A stretch of DNA of 64,000 bases from Fidelibacterota bacterium. Its GTDB lineage: Bacteria > Pseudomonadota > Alphaproteobacteria > Rhodospirillales > Rhodospirillaceae. How positions within the stretch are numbered: the first letter of the stretch is position 1; every line of letters begins with the position of its first letter. Under the pieces are notes generated by a model, which was not told where the DNA came from, made no database searches, and saw only the letters and a list, made by a program, of their open reading frames with translations. Location: contig CANJBL010000010.1 in assembly GCA_947472795.1 (NCBI GenBank), forward strand, positions 1-64,000. The letters are read 5' to 3'. The position numbers and the translations under genes are program-made. Shown here one piece after another: positions 36,363 through 45,590 of the stretch.

Positions 36363-37471
36363 ACGCCTTCTCCCGATACGATGGGCAGCAGGATCTTGAA
36401 GACGGTGCGCGCGTGCGCGCTCTCGAATTCAATGACGCCGCCGTGGTCACTGATGATTTTGGCCACCAGCGCCAGGCCGAGGCCGCTGCCTTTGGGTTTC
36501 GTGGTGACGAAAGGATCAAACAGATGCGGCCGCAGATCCTCGGGGATGCCGGAGCCGTTGTCCTGCACTGTCACCACCAGTGGTAACTGAATACGTCCAC
36601 TGCTGCTCGACATCGCCACCCGCACGCCCGGCTGAAAAGACGTAGACAGCACGATCTCCCCGCCTTTCGCCGGCACCGCTTCGGCGGCATTTTTTACAAG
36701 GTTCAAAAACACCTGTACCAGCTGGTCATGATTGCCGCTCACGGGCGGCAACGACGGGTCATAACGTTCGATGAATTTAATGCCGGTGCCGAAGCCGTTC
36801 TCGGCAATGCGGCGCACGCGTTCCAGGACGACATGGATGTTCACCGCCTCGCGCTCCAGTGGCCTGTCGTCGGAGAAGACCTCCATACGATTGACCAGGG
36901 CAACAATCCGGTCGGCCTCATCGCAAATCAGCTGCGTCAGCTTACGGTCTTCTTCCTGCGCGCTCTGGCCCAGAAGCTGCGCAGCGCCGCGAATGCCCGA
37001 CAATGGGTTCTTCACTTCATGCGCCAGGAGCGCGGCCATGGCGGTCATGGAGCGGGCGCTATTGCGGTGTTCCAGTTGCTGGCCGAACTTGATGGCGCGC
37101 GTCTGCTCTTGCAGCGAGATCACGCACCAGCCCGGCGCGTCGACAATGGGTGCCACGTGTACCGACATGGTACGCACCCCGGTCTTGGGTGTGTCGAGCA
37201 CCACGCCGTAAGCCGACATAGGCGAGTCCGAGGCTTGAGCTTGTTCCACCAACGCCTGCAGGGGTCCGTTCGGCGGAAGCACTTCATTCAGCGGCGCTTT
37301 AGTCAGGATGGGCGCGCTGCTTTGAAAAAGTTGTTCTGCGGCACTGTTGGCGTAACGGATGTGCTTGGTCTCATCGACCACCAAGGTCGCGGCGGCCAAA
37401 GCCCCCAGGACAGACTCAGCGCTTAAGGTTGTTGTGGGTGGGATCTCGGCACGTAACGGTCTAACAGACAT
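36359..37471 (-). CDS. ntrB: Nitrogen regulation sensor histidine kinase NtrB (NR-II)
   Basis: Soluble kinase/phosphatase of NtrC, regulated by PII in known systems. The 370 residues hold a PAS-like sensor ([20 protein letters not shown]), the phospho-acceptor His151 in [20 protein letters not shown], and the ATPase motifs [17 protein letters not shown] and GSGLGLALV. No membrane segment. The ATG overlaps the dusB stop by one base (TAATG), and its stop overlaps ntrC. Confidence 0.96.
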   Translation of the reverse strand: MSVRPLRAEIPPTTTLSAESVLGALAAATLVVDETKHIRYANSAAEQLFQSSAPILTKAPLNEVLPPNGPLQALVEQAQASDSPMSAYGVVLDTPKTGVRTMSVHVAPIVDAPGWCVISLQEQTRAIKFGQQLEHRNSARSMTAMAALLAHEVKNPLSGIRGAAQLLGQSAQEEDRKLTQLICDEADRIVALVNRMEVFSDDRPLEREAVNIHVVLERVRRIAENGFGTGIKFIERYDPSLPPVSGNHDQLVQVFLNLVKNAAEAVPAKGGEIVLSTSFQPGVRVAMSSSSGRIQLPLVVTVQDNGSGIPEDLRPHLFDPFVTTKPKGSGLGLALVAKIISDHGGVIEFESAHARTVFKILLPIVSGEGV

Positions 37472-38493
37472 TAGGCAGCTTCTCTCATCGGACCAGACTC
37501 AAGATTTCCAGAATTGAAATCCCCCGCGAACAGGCGAACGATGGCCGCCTTCACTTTCGCCGGATCGGTTTCGGTATTCACAGCCACACGGAATGCATTG
37601 GCGCCGGCCAGTCCATTGACGGACCACGCCAAATGTTTGCGCGCGATACGCACGCCGCTGTCGAGGCCATAATGCGTCAGCAGCGCATCGTAGTGCGCCA
37701 GAAGTGTCGCGCAGCGATCCGCGAGCCCCGGCTCGTCTTTCATTTCGCCGGTATCCAAAAAGTGCTGCACTTGCGCCGGGAACCAGGGCCGCCCAAAAGC
37801 GCCGCGCCCAATCATCACCCCGTCCGCACCCGACACGCGCAGCAGTTCAGCCGCTTTCTCCGGTGTCGTCACATCGCCGTTGCCGATGACCGGCACGCTC
37901 ACGGCCTCCTTCACCTTGCGGATGAAGGCCCAATCGGCGGTGCCGGTGTAAAGCATCTGACGCGTGCGCCCATGCACGGTAATGAGCTGCACGCCCGCAT
38001 CTTCGGCGCGCTTGGCCAGTGAAGGTGCATTCAGGTTTTCGTGGTCCCAGCCCATGCGCATCTTCAGGGTGACGGGCACTTTCACCGCTTTCACCACGGC
38101 TGCGATGATGCGTTGGGCGTGATCCTCGTCGCGCATCAGGGCCGAGCCTGCCGCACCGTTGACCACCTTCTTCACCGGGCAGCCCATGTTGATGTCGATC
38201 AGGGCAGCACCTCGGTCCTCGTTCATACGGGCCGCCTCGGCCATAACGTCGGGTTCACAGCCGGCCAGCTGCACGGCCATGGCGCCCTCGTCGGCGCAAT
38301 TGGTGCTCATGCGCAGGGTTTCGGCGTGGGCACGGATCATCTGGCGGCTGGCAATCATCTCGGAATAGACCAGCCCGCAACCGAAGCCCTTCACCAGGCG
38401 GCGGAAGGGCTGGTCCGTCACGCCCGACATCGGCGCCAGGAAGGCATTCCCGGCGACGGATAAGGACCCAATGCGAAGCTGTGCGGCTGCCAT
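37471..38493 (-). CDS. dusB: tRNA-dihydrouridine synthase B (NifR3)
   Basis: FMN-dependent reductase forming dihydrouridine in tRNA. The 340-residue TIM-barrel shows [14 protein letters not shown], the [12 protein letters not shown] active-site region with the catalytic Cys, [19 protein letters not shown] and the FMN-binding GNGDV and [10 protein letters not shown]. The first gene of the nifR3-ntrBC-ntrYX cluster typical of alphaproteobacteria. The ATG at 38493 is used; a TTG at 38514 would add seven residues. Confidence 0.95.
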   Translation of the reverse strand: MAAAQLRIGSLSVAGNAFLAPMSGVTDQPFRRLVKGFGCGLVYSEMIASRQMIRAHAETLRMSTNCADEGAMAVQLAGCEPDVMAEAARMNEDRGAALIDINMGCPVKKVVNGAAGSALMRDEDHAQRIIAAVVKAVKVPVTLKMRMGWDHENLNAPSLAKRAEDAGVQLITVHGRTRQMLYTGTADWAFIRKVKEAVSVPVIGNGDVTTPEKAAELLRVSGADGVMIGRGAFGRPWFPAQVQHFLDTGEMKDEPGLADRCATLLAHYDALLTHYGLDSGVRIARKHLAWSVNGLAGANAFRVAVNTETDPAKVKAAIVRLFAGDFNSGNLESGPMREAA

Positions 38494-38527
38494 AAGTGTG
38501 TGCGAGGTATCCAAAATGGTGCATAAA

Positions 38528-38547
38528 TCTTAGGCATTTGCCCAAGA
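38528..38547. promoter_or_regulatory. Imperfect inverted repeat in the dusB-ispDF divergent promoter region
   Basis: TCTTAGGCA (38528-38536), TT, TGCCCAAGA (38539-38547); eight of nine pairs match. It lies 35 bases upstream of the dusB start, where an operator of the ntr operon could be. Confidence 0.4.
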
Positions 38548-38692
38548 AACGTGAGAAAAATCAAGACTTTTCGAGGTGTGGCGATTTCGCACTACATCTT
38601 AGCAACACATTGGGCTAAAAGACAATTTGCGCGGGCTGCCGCCTCTTTCTAGTGTGCCCCCTCAAGACGTTGTCCCTGCAGGATAAGCCCTT

Positions 38693-39844
38693 ATGCCCGC
38701 CGATCGCCTTCCCCGCTGCGCTGCCCTGATCGTGGCCGCCGGCCGTGGCCAGAGGTTCGGGGGTAGCCAGCCCAAGCAATACGCCCCCTTGAAGGGCGAA
38801 GCCCTGCTGCGCCGCACGCTGCGGGCCTTCTGCACGCATCCCCGTATCAGCCAGGTCGTGGTCGCCATTCACCCCGACGACGCCTCCACCTTCGCCGCCG
38901 TGGCTGAAGGATTACCAAATGTCAGGGCCGTTCACGGTGGCGCCCAGCGTCAGGATTCCGTCCGCCTGGGCTTAGAGGCCCTCGCCGCACAGTCGCCCGA
39001 CCTCGTGCTGATCCACGACGGCGCTCGGCCCATGATCTCTGCCGACCTCATCGACCGCGTCATCACCGGCCTCAACGAAGCCCCCGGCGTGATTCCAGCC
39101 CTCACGGTCGTCGATACGCTCAAACGCGTGAACGCCAATACCATCGGTGAGACAGTCAGCCGCGATAACCTCGTGCGCGCCCAAACGCCGCAGGGCTTTC
39201 GCTTTGCCGAGATCCTGAGCGCCCATCAGGCCGTGGCCGGCGAAGCCCTCACCGACGATGCCGCTGTGATGGAGCGCAGCGGTCACCGCGTCATCACCGT
39301 TCCCGGCGACGAAGCCAATATCAAGGTCACCACCATGGACGATCTCGCGCGCCTCACGGAATCCCTCACCGAAACCCGCATCGGCCAGGGCTTCGATGTG
39401 CACAAGTTCGGACCCGGAGACAGCGTCTGGCTCTGCGGTGTGAACGTGCCGCATACGCACGGTCTTGTGGGACATTCCGATGCCGACGTGGCGCTACATG
39501 CCGCCACCGACGCCATTCTCGGCGCCGTCGGCGCCGGTGATATTGGTCAGCACTTCCCGCCATCGGACGAAAAGTGGCGCGGCGCGCCGTCCTACAAGTT
39601 CATCCAGCATGCTCACGACTTGCTGAAGCAGCGCGGCGGCACGCTGGTGCATCTGGATGTCACGATTATCTGCGAGCGCCCGAAAGTAGGCCCGCACCGC
39701 ACGGCGCTCGTCGCTTCCGTCGCCAAGATTCTCGGCATCGCCGAAGACCGCGTCAGCGTCAAAGCCACAACCACCGAAGGCCTCGGCTTCACCGGTCGCC
39801 AGGAAGGCATCGCCGCGCAAGCCGTCGCAACAGTGAGAATCTAA
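38693..39844 (+). CDS. ispDF: Bifunctional IspDF enzyme of isoprenoid synthesis
   Basis: Fusion of 2-C-methyl-D-erythritol 4-phosphate cytidylyltransferase and MEcPP synthase, catalysing two steps of the non-mevalonate isoprenoid pathway. Residues 1 to about 225 form the IspD part ([45 protein letters not shown]). Residues about 226-383 form the IspF part ([14 protein letters not shown] with zinc ligands Asp and His, [35 protein letters not shown]). The fusion is characteristic of alphaproteobacteria. It is divergent from dusB. Confidence 0.96.
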   Translation: MPADRLPRCAALIVAAGRGQRFGGSQPKQYAPLKGEALLRRTLRAFCTHPRISQVVVAIHPDDASTFAAVAEGLPNVRAVHGGAQRQDSVRLGLEALAAQSPDLVLIHDGARPMISADLIDRVITGLNEAPGVIPALTVVDTLKRVNANTIGETVSRDNLVRAQTPQGFRFAEILSAHQAVAGEALTDDAAVMERSGHRVITVPGDEANIKVTTMDDLARLTESLTETRIGQGFDVHKFGPGDSVWLCGVNVPHTHGLVGHSDADVALHAATDAILGAVGAGDIGQHFPPSDEKWRGAPSYKFIQHAHDLLKQRGGTLVHLDVTIICERPKVGPHRTALVASVAKILGIAEDRVSVKATTTEGLGFTGRQEGIAAQAVATVRI

Positions 39845-39923
39845 GCTCATAGCGCAGCGCGGCTTGCTTTTTATTTTGTCGGCTTTCCGCCGACGCGCCG
39901 TGGCGACGGTCAGGATATAGAGA

Positions 39924-40331
39924 TCAGCTTCCGGATTTGCGGCGCTTCGCCAGCCAGGAGTCGAGACTCCATTCTCCAGCGCCGGCAAAGGCGAAATAGA
40001 GATAGACGAAGCTGAACAGTATGAGCACTTCACCGCCGTTGGTTGCCGGGAAGAAGCTCTTCGGTGCGAATCTCAGGAAATAACCAATCGCCATTTCGCC
40101 CGAGAACAGAAACGCGACCGGTTGGGTGAACAGCCCCAGGATGATGAGCGGGCTGCCGAAGGTTTCCATCATCGCCGCCGCGCCATTGAGCGACAGAAGG
40201 TCCACGTGTGGGACAAACTGGTTGTAGGGGAATTGGAACAGCTTTTGCGTCCCATGCTCCAAATACAAAAGCCCGACCATGATCCGCACAATACTCAGCA
40301 CACGTGGTGCCCACGCCTTCATACGTTCCAT
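39924..40331 (-). CDS. DoxX family membrane protein
   Basis: A 135-residue four-helix membrane protein of the DoxX/DoxD family, of uncertain biochemical role, often linked to redox stress. Motifs include RIMVGLLYLEHGTQKLF and FGSPLIILGLFTQP. A GGGAGA site precedes the ATG. Its promoter region is shared with the divergent blaI-like gene and contains a perfect palindrome, so it may be repressed by that regulator. Confidence 0.88.
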   Translation of the reverse strand: MERMKAWAPRVLSIVRIMVGLLYLEHGTQKLFQFPYNQFVPHVDLLSLNGAAAMMETFGSPLIILGLFTQPVAFLFSGEMAIGYFLRFAPKSFFPATNGGEVLILFSFVYLYFAFAGAGEWSLDSWLAKRRKSGS

Positions 40332-40363
40332 CGTCTATCTCCCTTGCCAATGGCCTTATCGCC

Positions 40364-40388
40364 ATCTACTATAATAATAGTAGTAGAT
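40364..40388. promoter_or_regulatory. Palindromic operator between doxX and the blaI-like gene
   Basis: ATCTACTA (40364-40371) and TAGTAGAT (40381-40388) are perfect inverted arms; a second register gives CTACTAT-AATA-ATAGTAG (40366-40383). It contains TATAAT at 40370-40375 and lies 13 bases before the blaI-like start and 32 bases before the divergent doxX start. TACTA-type dyads are typical BlaI/MecI/CopY operators. Confidence 0.7.
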
Positions 40389-40401
40389 AAGGACGACAAG
40401 C

Positions 40402-40776
40402 TTGGACGTTGTACTGACCGACCGTGAAGCCACCGTGATGGATGTGCTTTGGGAGCGCGGCGCTTCGACCGTGTCCGAGGTGCAGGAAGGTCTGCGTGAT
40501 CGTCTCGCCTACACAACCGTTCTCACAATCCTGCGCACGCTAGAGCAGAAGAACTACGTCTCGCATCTTGAGGAAGGGCGCGCGCATCGCTATTCCGCCC
40601 TCGTACCGCGTGACGCAGCCCGCAAGAGTGCTCTCGCGGCCCTCTCCGAAAAACTGTTCAAAGGCTCTGCGGAATTGCTGCTGACACACATCGTCACCGA
40701 CAACAAATTGACGCGTGACGATCTCGAACGCATGCAAAAGATCATTGACGACCGTACACGGACGCGACGGCGATGA
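40402..40776 (+). CDS. BlaI/MecI/CopY family transcriptional repressor
   Basis: A winged-helix repressor of 124 residues with the family pattern LTDREATVMDVLWERGASTV, recognition-helix region AYTTVLTILRTLEQKNYVSH, and GRAHRYSALVPRDAARKSAL ahead of the dimerisation helices. The start is TTG at 40402, with AAGGA nine bases upstream. Its stop overlaps the start of the M56 peptidase gene (ATGA). In known pairs the membrane peptidase triggers cleavage of the repressor. Confidence 0.93.
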   Translation: MDVVLTDREATVMDVLWERGASTVSEVQEGLRDRLAYTTVLTILRTLEQKNYVSHLEEGRAHRYSALVPRDAARKSALAALSEKLFKGSAELLLTHIVTDNKLTRDDLERMQKIIDDRTRTRRR

Positions 40777-42047
40777 TCCTCTCCCTCGCCATCTTCAAAG
40801 CGCTCGTCGCCGGCCTTGTCACAGCCGCCGCGTGGTTGCTGGACTATGGTTTTGAGAAACGCGGATGGCCACGGCGGTGGTTATGGATCGCGGCTGTTGT
40901 TCTGACATGTGCCCTGCCGCTGTTCGCGGTCTCGCGGGATTGGGCGCCGAGGGCCCAAGGCCAACCCATCTCACTCGGCTCCATCGAGAACCCGGGCACC
41001 GGCGTAATCGGCCTTCTGCGCTCCGACTATCAGCAGATTCTCGTCACGCGCCCGCAGTTTGATGGCGCCCTGGACAATATGACTCTGGCGATCCGCACCG
41101 GCGGCATCCTCGTGCTTATGCTTGGATGGCTCGCACAACACATGCTTCTGCGCGGAGCCCACCCAACAACCATCGATGGCACGACAATCTTCGTCAGTGC
41201 TCAGTCCGGCCCCGCCGTTTTAGGTTTCTTCAAACCGAAAATCCTGATCCCGGAATGGATGACCGATTTGCCAACGGCGGTGGGTGACCTTGCGCTTGCG
41301 CATGAGCGCGCGCACATCCGCGCCGGCGATCCCCTCTGCTTTTTCGCGCTTTTGCTATTTGCGACCGCGGCAGCAGACGTCGCCAGCATTGGCTTCGTGC
41401 TCTGGCAGATATGCCGGTTCCGTTTTGCCGTAGAAGTCGATTGCGATCGCCGGGTTCTTGCCACGGTGGATCGCCAGCAATATGCACAAGCCCTTTTGAC
41501 CATTGCCCGGCAGCGTTGCGGCGCCTTTGTGGGTGCGATGGCCCTCGTCGAACGCACATCTGACCTCGAGCGCCGCCTTCGCGTGATGACCATGGATCGC
41601 GACAACGCCAGATCGCCGCGAATTCAATTGGCGATGCTCTGTTCCTTCACCTTGCTTGCCGCCGCGGCTGCGCTCGATGCACCGCTCCAGCCCTACCCCC
41701 GGCTTGTCCAATGGGTCCATACGCACAAGGAAACCACCCTCGCACCCCAGGTCCTCACCCGATACGCGGGGATTTACGTAACGAAAGCCGGTGCGCAACC
41801 CACGCAGTTCCGCGTGGAAGGCTCTCGTCTGGTGGCCCTCAGCGCGCCCGAAGCTGCCGCGTTCCGTGCTGGCGATATGTTCGCGCCAACCGGCGAAGAC
41901 GACTTCTTGCTTGTGACACCGCCGCGCCGCACGACGAGACTGAGCTTCGTTGATTTCGACAAGGACGGACGGCCATCACGCGTGATTGAAAACAATCGCG
42001 GTAGCATCACTGTGTTCCGGCGGTTGCCCGATACGCTTCAGCCGTGA
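40773..42047 (+). CDS. M56 family (BlaR1/MecR1-like) membrane metallopeptidase
   Basis: A 424-residue membrane protein with about four hydrophobic helices and a cytoplasmic-type zinc peptidase motif HERAHIRAGDPL (His177, Glu178, His181), followed by FAVEVDCDRRVL, which supplies the downstream acidic ligand of the family. The C-terminal third (from about 320, RYAGIYVTKAGAQPTQF) looks like a DUF3471-type beta domain rather than the penicillin-binding sensor of true BlaR1. So it may respond to another envelope signal. It overlaps the repressor gene and forms a two-gene operon with it. Confidence 0.87.
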   Translation: MILSLAIFKALVAGLVTAAAWLLDYGFEKRGWPRRWLWIAAVVLTCALPLFAVSRDWAPRAQGQPISLGSIENPGTGVIGLLRSDYQQILVTRPQFDGALDNMTLAIRTGGILVLMLGWLAQHMLLRGAHPTTIDGTTIFVSAQSGPAVLGFFKPKILIPEWMTDLPTAVGDLALAHERAHIRAGDPLCFFALLLFATAAADVASIGFVLWQICRFRFAVEVDCDRRVLATVDRQQYAQALLTIARQRCGAFVGAMALVERTSDLERRLRVMTMDRDNARSPRIQLAMLCSFTLLAAAAALDAPLQPYPRLVQWVHTHKETTLAPQVLTRYAGIYVTKAGAQPTQFRVEGSRLVALSAPEAAAFRAGDMFAPTGEDDFLLVTPPRRTTRLSFVDFDKDGRPSRVIENNRGSITVFRRLPDTLQP

Positions 42048-42343
42048 GCATCAGGATCCAAGAGGTCGGCCACCTTCTCCTTCTCGGGCCGTGGCAGCAG
42101 CTTCATCACCAGGATAAAAGCCGACAGCATCAGGCAAATGCTGTTCGTGATGATCAGCGGCCACTGCCCCAGCACCACGCCATAGGTCGTCCACAACAGG
42201 AATCCGCTCACCGTCAGCATGTACATGCCGGTGGAGATATCTTTCGTGCTGCGGGATTTGATGATTTTCCACGCCTGAGGCGTGAAGCTCGCCGTCGAAG
42301 CGACGGTGGCAAGGCTGCCAATGAGCGTGGCGGTGTCAATCAT
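42038..42343 (-). CDS. SemiSWEET/PQ-loop sugar transporter
   Basis: A 101-residue protein of three membrane helices with the PQ-loop motif ASFTPQAW in the first helix and the TM3 pattern of SemiSWEET proteins, which work as dimers moving sugars across the inner membrane. The ATG at 42343 (MIDTATLIGSL) is chosen; a TTG two codons upstream is possible. It overlaps the convergent M56 gene by ten bases. Confidence 0.88.
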   Translation of the reverse strand: MIDTATLIGSLATVASTASFTPQAWKIIKSRSTKDISTGMYMLTVSGFLLWTTYGVVLGQWPLIITNSICLMLSAFILVMKLLPRPEKEKVADLLDPDAHG

Positions 42344-42360
42344 CGCCAAAAGCCAAATAA

Positions 42361-42392
42361 AAAGCCGTGCGGGGCGTTCCCCACACGGCTTT
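42361..42392 (-). terminator. Rho-independent terminator after the histone-like gene
   Basis: Minus strand: a 14-bp stem with one mismatch (AAAGCCGTGTGGGG / CCCCGCACGGCTTT), a four-base loop, then TTTATTT. It begins five bases after the stop of the histone-H1-like gene. Confidence 0.9.
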
Positions 42393-42397
42393 CGATA

Positions 42398-42814
42398 TTA
42401 CGAGAAATTGAGCTTGAGCTTTTGGCGCGCGGGCTTGGTCACGCGGTCTAGTGTCTCGCCGCTGGCCTGCACCATGTCCTTGGCCATCTGCGTCACCTGA
42501 TCGGCGATGACGCCCATTTCCTTCACGGCCTTCTTGGCCTGGCGCTTGGCGCTGGCGCGCAACGTCTTGACCTTGCTCTTGGCTGTCGACTTTGCGCGGG
42601 CAACGGCCTTACCGGCCTTCTTCTGCGCAACACGGCTCGTGCTGCGCGCTTTCGCCTTGGCTTTGCCCGCGGCCTTGCTCACGGCCTTACGCGCACCTGC
42701 CTTGGCCTTACGCACGCTCGCCTTAGCTTTGCCCGCAACGTTGCTCGCAACTTTGCGCGCCTTGGCCGAAGCCTTGCGTGCCGTCTTGCGCGCGGTCTTC
42801 TTCGCTGTCGCCAT
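42398..42814 (-). CDS. Histone H1-like, lysine/alanine-rich DNA-binding protein
   Basis: A 138-residue, strongly basic protein. Residues 1-105 consist largely of Ala, Lys, Arg and Ser in short repeats of the type KKTARK, KAKA and KAVSKAAGKAKAKA, as in eukaryotic H1 C-terminal tails and bacterial H1 homologues (Hc1/BpH1-like). The last 35 residues are different and probably helical (MGVIADQVTQMAKDMVQAS), perhaps a small folded module. I start at the ATG at 42814 (MATAKKTARK); earlier ATGs would add non-basic residues. It has its own terminator and is probably monocistronic. Confidence 0.82.
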   Translation of the reverse strand: MATAKKTARKTARKASAKARKVASNVAGKAKASVRKAKAGARKAVSKAAGKAKAKARSTSRVAQKKAGKAVARAKSTAKSKVKTLRASAKRQAKKAVKEMGVIADQVTQMAKDMVQASGETLDRVTKPARQKLKLNFS

Positions 42815-42977
42815 ATCCAACCTCATGTGTGTGACCCCGTCAGAATGTTCGGGCAAATGCGATATCAGAACTTAGAACGTGTGGCACCCGCAAAAGTTCC
42901 AAAGTGCAGGCTATGGTGGTCGGTTCTTGCCCCTCGGGCACCCCTCTCACGCTATCTCTGGGGCCCTCGGAGGGAAG

Positions 42978-43280
42978 CTAAAGCGTGTTGTCCTTGATCC
43001 AGGCCAGGTACTCCGGGAGGCCACCCGCCATGTCATAGGCCACGGCGCACGGCACCTCGTAGCTGTGTAACGCCTTCACGCGGGCCATGGCCGCCTCTAC
43101 CAATGCGCCCCTGGTCTTGAGGATCAGGACCACTTCTTGCGCCTCTTCCACCTTGCCCTGCCACCGATAGATGGACGTGGCCTCGCCCAACACATTGGCG
43201 CAGGCCGCGAGCTTCTCTTCCACCAGCGCCCGCCCGATCTTCACCGCCTCGTCCCGCGACGCTGCTGTCACATAGATCAT
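42978..43280 (-). CDS. cutA: Divalent cation tolerance protein CutA
   Basis: A trimeric PII-like protein linked to copper tolerance. The 100 residues have the family motifs VEEKLAACANV, IYRWQGKVEEAQEVVLILKT and HSYEVPCAVAYDMAGG. The ATG at 43280 (MIYVTAASRDEA) fits the family start; an ATG at 43313 would add 11 residues. The gene is monocistronic with nothing obviously cotranscribed. Confidence 0.93.
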   Translation of the reverse strand: MIYVTAASRDEAVKIGRALVEEKLAACANVLGEATSIYRWQGKVEEAQEVVLILKTRGALVEAAMARVKALHSYEVPCAVAYDMAGGLPEYLAWIKDNTL

Positions 43281-43468
43281 GCATGTCTCAGGAGATGACG
43301 CTGAAGCCGGCATTTGTCGCTCGTGGAGGGCCTGATAAACTCTTTGGCAAGAACTGCTTTATGAAAAATTCACGTGTCCCGGGTGATAAGCGGTTCTCTT
43401 GCGTTCCAAGCTACATGCAATTCACGTCAACGTCTCGCGCTTCAATCGCCATCAGTAGGACTCCCGTC

Positions 43469-43726
43469 ATGGACGGCGGCGACAGACTCATCTCGCGCCT
43501 TTCTCCGGCCCAGCGCAAATGGCTGGAGCGCGGCCTGTCGCAACCCGGCGGCAAGCTGCCGCTGTTCGACGGCGAAGGCCGCAAGATCAGTCAGCAGGTC
43601 GTGAAGAAGTGCCTTGAGGAAGGTTGGGCCGAACCCTGGTTCGCCAATCAGCTCAAGCCTGATTTCATGGTGTGCAAGCTGACGACGGCGGGCCGCACGG
43701 CCCTGCACGACTCTCGTAGCCTTTAA
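43469..43726 (+). CDS. Small hypothetical protein (winged-helix-like)
   Basis: An 85-residue protein: MDGGDRLISRLSPAQRKWLE at the start and KPDFMVCKLTTAGRTAL near the end. The spacing suggests a small winged-helix fold, but no family is recognised. The frame is open back to 43283, but the ATG at 43469 with AGGA about ten bases upstream is the better start. The stop overlaps the convergent next gene by four bases. Confidence 0.6.
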   Translation: MDGGDRLISRLSPAQRKWLERGLSQPGGKLPLFDGEGRKISQQVVKKCLEEGWAEPWFANQLKPDFMVCKLTTAGRTALHDSRSL

Positions 43727-44226
43727 GCCGTCAGTTCCAGCGATTCTCCGGGCTTTGCGAAAGTGCCCGAAACAGCGAAGAAACTCTTGGCATAACGCTG
43801 CGTCGCGGCCTGGTATTCCCGCACGTTCGAAATGGGTGCGCTTGGCGCCTCGCCGCGTTTTCCATTCCGGGCCGCTTGGGCCAAACGATAAAGCCCTTCG
43901 CTCTCTTCGGCCGACAGCGTGGTGTCGTCCTGCTGCTTTGAAAGCTTTTGCGGGCGCTTAGCCTGACGAAGGGCTTCGGAAAATGTGGCCGTCGGTGCTT
44001 CTGCACCGATTGTCTGCGTAAGACCGGCCAAGGTGGAAGCGTTGAGGAAAGAGCGGAACGCGACACTCGCACGCGCGCGATCGCCGAAGGAGGACTGCTG
44101 CTGGCGCTTGTCGTTGGACGCACCTTGGCGCTGACCAACAGACGTGACCGACGGCTGCACCGCCGCCTGCGCGACAACGGGCGCGGCGAGTGGCTGTACC
44201 GAAATGATGTCAGAGCTGATGCTCAT
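43723..44226 (-). CDS. Hypothetical protein
   Basis: A 167-residue protein without signal peptide or membrane segment, rich in Ala, Gln and Ser in the first 60 residues and mixed afterwards (LSAEESEGLYRLAQAARNGK). No family recognised. It could be a flagellar or secretion accessory protein by composition, but nothing specific supports that. It overlaps the convergent small gene by four bases. Confidence 0.6.
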   Translation of the reverse strand: MSISSDIISVQPLAAPVVAQAAVQPSVTSVGQRQGASNDKRQQQSSFGDRARASVAFRSFLNASTLAGLTQTIGAEAPTATFSEALRQAKRPQKLSKQQDDTTLSAEESEGLYRLAQAARNGKRGEAPSAPISNVREYQAATQRYAKSFFAVSGTFAKPGESLELTA

Positions 44227-44347
44227 CTTTCCCCTGCCCGACCTCCCGGGCTATCCTCATTAACGCTTTATAAAGGATTTAGGCGGGCATCACAATAAAT
44301 CAATGCTCGTGTTAGTTGTGGTCATGAAGGTTTTTGTGGGGAGGAAT

Positions 44348-44425
<78 letters not shown>

Positions 44426-44512
44426 CCAGACGCTTTTTTCTTTTGGAAACAAGCGTCGAAGGCCTTCCGGAGGGGCTGTACGTATGGGGGCCCCGGACCC
44501 GAAAGCGGCGGC

Positions 44513-44541
44513 ACTATAGACACCGACCGCCGCCAAAACAA
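44513..44541 (-). promoter_or_regulatory. Candidate promoter of tRNA-Pro
   Basis: Minus strand: TTGTTT (44541-44536), 17-base spacer, TATAGT (44518-44513). The predicted start lies about 80 bases upstream of the mature tRNA 5' end, in the 184-base gap after merR. Confidence 0.5.
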
Positions 44542-44608
44542 CGGGCTAAGACGGCTTTCTTTCAAGGGATTGAGCGACGGACTTGAATGTCCGACCTTAA
44601 GCGGCCAA

Positions 44609-45088
44609 CTACGCGCTCAACAGTGCGCCCCGCAGGTCATCGCGCAGGGCCATCAGTTCGGCCAACAGACGCTCCGCCTCCGCCCGGTCCAGGCCTGCAA
44701 GTGCGGTCTCCGCGACCGAAGCTTCAGCCACGGGTTCCTCGACCACGTTCCGGGTGCCCGTCTCACGCAGCAGCTTCTGCACGCCTTTGATGGTGAGCCC
44801 GTCCGTGTACAGCAGCGTACGGATGCGCTTGAGCAGCGTCACATCCTCGGGCCGGTAATAGCGCCGGCCGCCACCGCGCTTCAGCGGACGGATTTGCGTG
44901 AACTTGGTTTCCCAGAACCGCAAAACGTGTTGAGGGACATTCAGCTCGTCGGCGACTTCGCTGATGGTGCGGAAGGCAGCTTCGGATTTAACCGGACGCC
45001 GAAAATCCCCGGCCCGTTCTTCGGAACCAGTGCCGTCGGAGCCCGCATCGTCGCCTTCAGGAAAATCCTCGGAAATCGTCGCCCCCAC
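44609..45088 (-). CDS. MerR family transcriptional regulator
   Basis: A 159-residue regulator with a disordered acidic N-terminus (about 35 residues), a MerR helix-turn-helix ([20 protein letters not shown], about 39-58; [17 protein letters not shown]) and a C-terminal helix-rich part. It lacks the cysteines of metal-sensing MerR proteins. The start is GTG at 45088. It follows ihfA by 30 bases, the conserved alphaproteobacterial arrangement; its target is not known. Confidence 0.9.
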   Translation of the reverse strand: MGATISEDFPEGDDAGSDGTGSEERAGDFRRPVKSEAAFRTISEVADELNVPQHVLRFWETKFTQIRPLKRGGGRRYYRPEDVTLLKRIRTLLYTDGLTIKGVQKLLRETGTRNVVEEPVAEASVAETALAGLDRAEAERLLAELMALRDDLRGALLSA

Positions 45089-45118
45089 TCGTCAAGCTTA
45101 AGCCTGCGCTACGCCCGA

Positions 45119-45436
45119 TCAGGGCGTCGTGGGGCCGCGCGTGGCATGGCCCTGGCGGATACGGCCCTTCAACAGCTGCGAGGAGCGGAAAACCAGGACT
45201 TTGCGCGGCAGAATAGGAACTTCCTCGCCGGTCTTGGGATTGCGCCCAATGCGTTGACCCTTTTGGCGCACTGAGAAGCTGCCAAAAGATGAGATTTTCA
45301 CCGTTTCCCCTTTAAGGAGAGCTTGGGTGATCTCGCCCAACACCATTTCCAGCAAATCGGCGGATTCATTTCGCGACAGCCCCACCTCTTGGTAGATGGC
45401 TTCGCTCAACTGGGCTCGGGTAATCGTCTCTCCCAT
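45119..45436 (-). CDS. ihfA: Integration host factor subunit alpha
   Basis: Half of the heterodimeric DNA-bending protein IHF. The 105 residues have the family core [20 protein letters not shown] and the DNA-intercalating region [12 protein letters not shown]. The C-terminus is slightly longer than in E. coli. IHF is needed for sigma54 activation, so it likely serves the NtrC regulon in the same genome. The gap to fabH is 154 bases, so an additional promoter here is possible. Confidence 0.96.
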   Translation of the reverse strand: MGETITRAQLSEAIYQEVGLSRNESADLLEMVLGEITQALLKGETVKISSFGSFSVRQKGQRIGRNPKTGEEVPILPRKVLVFRSSQLLKGRIRQGHATRGPTTP

Positions 45437-45590
45437 CTGCGCGGTCTCCTGCCGAAGTCGCGTGAAGTCAACAGGTTAGCCCGTCACCGAAAACCCGTCA
45501 ATACAGGTTATCTATGTGTAGCAATGATTTAGAGGGCATGCCCCGGGGTTCAACCTAAACGCTGAAAAAGGCGGAAAACCTAGTCTCCCG

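Noticed and set aside
39846-39885. Possible terminator after ispDF (GC-rich stretch followed by TTTTTATTTT)
   Set aside because: No convincing stem could be drawn; left out.
44573-44593. Short hairpin after merR (CGGAC/GTCCG)
   Set aside because: No T-run on either strand and a stem of only five pairs; not annotated as a terminator.
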